Below, one piece after another: positions 62,903-64,000 of a stretch of DNA of 64,000 bases. The notes below the pieces were generated by a model. That model did not search any database, was not told the DNA's origin, and was given only the letters and a program-made list of their open reading frames with translations. Position numbers and translations under genes: made by a program. Origin of the DNA: an uncultured Fibrobacter sp. Its GTDB lineage: Bacteria; Fibrobacterota; Fibrobacteria; Fibrobacterales; Fibrobacteraceae. The DNA is taken from positions 62,001 to 126,000 of the forward strand of contig CAKUXP010000005.1 in NCBI GenBank assembly GCA_934700345.1. Direction: 5' to 3'. Within the stretch, counting starts at the first letter, position 1; every line of letters starts with the position of its first letter.

Positions 62903-63818
62903 GATTTTCTTTTCCTTTTTTACGTTAAGCCTCCTTTTTCTCGCAGCCTGCGACGATATCCGGACAGAAAAATACCCAAGCGGAAAGCCGTATCGACAAG
63001 TCCGCTATGAAAACGGCGTCAAGAACGGCATCGAAACGGAATACTACGAATCGGGTGCCGTCAAACGGACGCGGAACTTTGTCCAGGGAAAGGAACAGGG
63101 AGAATCCGAGGAGTTTTACGAATCCGGAAAAATCCGGGGAACCTTCCACTACCGGGACGGCGCGCTGGACGGAACGGCAAAGCGCTTTTACGAAAACGGA
63201 CAAGTCCAGTCGATTACCTTGTACAAAATGGGAACCGTCGCAGGATTTCCGCAAACTTTCGACTCCGATGGAGCCCCCGAAATCCAAGGTTCCTACGAAG
63301 ATTCCAGGGACGGAAACCGCTATGAATGGGTGCGCGTCGGAAACGCCGTGTGGACTGCGGAAAACATCAAGTATGCGCCTGTCAAAGGCTCCGTCTGTAT
63401 GCAATGCAACATCTGGGGACGCCTCTACGACTGGAACAGCGCGCAAAAAGCCTGCCCGCCGGACTTTCGGATTCCGAGCGTTTCCGACTGGGAAAAGCTT
63501 TCCCAAGACGCGGGAACGGACCCAGTCAAAAAACTGAAAGCCTCCTTTGGCTGGAACGATAACGGCAACGGAACCGATGAATTCGGCTTCGGGCTTCGCG
63601 CAAGCGGGGCACACTTTGAAAAGGCAAGCGTCCCCGAAAAATCGAGAAAGTTTAAAGATGCGGGCGACAAGGCCTACCTCTGGACAGCCAGCGGAACGGT
63701 CGCCGTTTTCAAGAAGAATTCCAACCGGATTTCCTTCGAAAAGTTCAACCCGGAATTCGGCGCGAGCCTCCGCTGTGTATTGGGTGATCAGTCTGCTGAC
63801 TTTTATTCTAGGGATTAG
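62895..63818 (+). CDS. Lipoprotein with MORN repeats and a FISUMP domain
   Basis: 307 residues from ATG 62895. The signal peptide ends in LAAC (Cys at residue 19). Residues about 24-130 are MORN-type YENG/YESG repeats (RYENGVKNGIETEYYESG, HYRDGALDGTAKRFYENG) as in YwqK proteins. Residues about 138-300 form a FISUMP domain (EWVRVGNAVWTAENIKYAP, GRLYDWNSAQKACPPDFRIP, ASLRCVLG). Joining both in one protein seems specific to Fibrobacter-type genomes, I infer. It is a surface or periplasmic lipoprotein. Confidence 0.87.
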   Translation: MPKIFFSFFTLSLLFLAACDDIRTEKYPSGKPYRQVRYENGVKNGIETEYYESGAVKRTRNFVQGKEQGESEEFYESGKIRGTFHYRDGALDGTAKRFYENGQVQSITLYKMGTVAGFPQTFDSDGAPEIQGSYEDSRDGNRYEWVRVGNAVWTAENIKYAPVKGSVCMQCNIWGRLYDWNSAQKACPPDFRIPSVSDWEKLSQDAGTDPVKKLKASFGWNDNGNGTDEFGFGLRASGAHFEKASVPEKSRKFKDAGDKAYLWTASGTVAVFKKNSNRISFEKFNPEFGASLRCVLGDQSADFYSRD

Positions 63819-64000
63819 TCCGCAGACGTTTAAGCTTTCGAGAAGCGGGATGAGGTCATTTCGGGGCCTACCCGGCCCAGGGCAGGTTAGAGCTTAGTTG
63901 AGAGAACTGAGTGCTTAGAACCGCGGACGTCAAGTTTAGGGATTAGGGAATAGGGATTAGTTCGCGGACGTCTAAACTTTTGGGATGCGTCTAGCGGGAC
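63819..64000. repeat. Dispersed intergenic repeat, copies C and B, at window end
   Basis: Copy C (from 63809) reads TAGGGATTAGTCCGCAGACG and continues with AAGCTTTCGAGAAGCGGGATGAGG. Copy B (63935-64000) starts TTTAGGGATTAGGGAATAGG and goes on as TTCGCGGACGTCTAAAC, GGGATGCG, AGCGGGAC. TTAGTTGAGAGAACTGAG (63894-63911) matches 27281-27299. A GGGGCC...GGCCC hairpin lies in between. The element continues out of the window. Confidence 0.55.

Noticed and set aside
63935..63960. Telomere-like TTAGGG repeats
   Set aside because: Only two or three irregular units in an intergenic repeat; not a telomere or CRISPR array, since spacing and length are not regular.

Overview
The window looks like chromosomal DNA from a Fibrobacter-type bacterium (phylum Fibrobacterota). 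This is an inference from several features. Two proteins carry the FISUMP domain (Fibrobacter succinogenes major paralogous domain), at 26076-27191 and 62895-63818. Secreted proteins contain poly-serine linkers of the SSSSEA type. LexA sits behind paired GTGCAC palindromes. An MqnC-type radical SAM enzyme is grouped with a UbiD-family decarboxylase, suggesting futalosine-type menaquinone synthesis. Coding is dense, on both strands, with many ATGA/TGATG stop-start overlaps. No phage, insertion sequence, CRISPR array or intact mobile element was seen.

Layout. 1-7427: the start of ybeY and a small partner gene, then a FecR-domain secreted protein, an FAD dehydrogenase, an RluA-type pseudouridine synthase, slyD with a His/Cys tail, and guaB. 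7428-13203: an AT-rich stretch with a broken gene, tRNA-Glu(CUC), a membrane-anchored Arg/Asn-rich protein, lexA with its promoter/operators, a lipoprotein, and a histone-H1-like zinc-ribbon protein. 13237-18736: lepA, a signal-peptidase-like gene lacking the usual catalytic Lys, and hemA-hemC-hemD. 18833-27191: a serine-linker envelope protein, folB, yifB/comM, spoVG, pilC-pilT, a thioredoxin-like protein, epmA and a FISUMP protein. 27192-33757: an intergenic repeat, a secreted beta-lactamase-fold-like protein divergent from an HxlR regulator, a GIY-YIG gene with two frameshifts, sufS, and a gtrA/mtaD/M50-like/lipoprotein operon. 34067-41461: cstA and a complete tripartite RND efflux operon.

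41520-55034: a DUF2334 deacetylase-like gene, then a long plus-strand run. It comprises gph, miaB, a SPOR protein, tRNA-Leu(CAA), a membrane protein, panD, a LytR_C lipoprotein, rsfS, argS, mqnC, a rhomboid protease, an SRPBCC-like protein, a UbiD decarboxylase and a secreted metalloprotease. 55031-61967: a minus-strand run of envelope genes (small anchored protein, choice-of-anchor I protein, M23 peptidase, lamin-tail protein, possible beta-barrel protein, double-PAS protein) ending in ribD. 61997-64000: a CDF metal exporter, a MORN/FISUMP lipoprotein and a second copy region of the intergenic repeat.

Most of the content is housekeeping: haem, riboflavin, folate, menaquinone and pantothenate precursors, translation factors and tRNA modification. 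The less explained parts are the envelope clusters, the basic disordered proteins (8602-9240, 12130-13203, the N-terminus of rsfS), and three decayed, AT-rich, defence-like gene relics lying between core genes. I did not find an intact, clearly novel multi-gene system. The strongest leads are the envelope run 56958-61967, the H1-like zinc-ribbon protein, and two enzymes or transporters that lack the usual catalytic residues.
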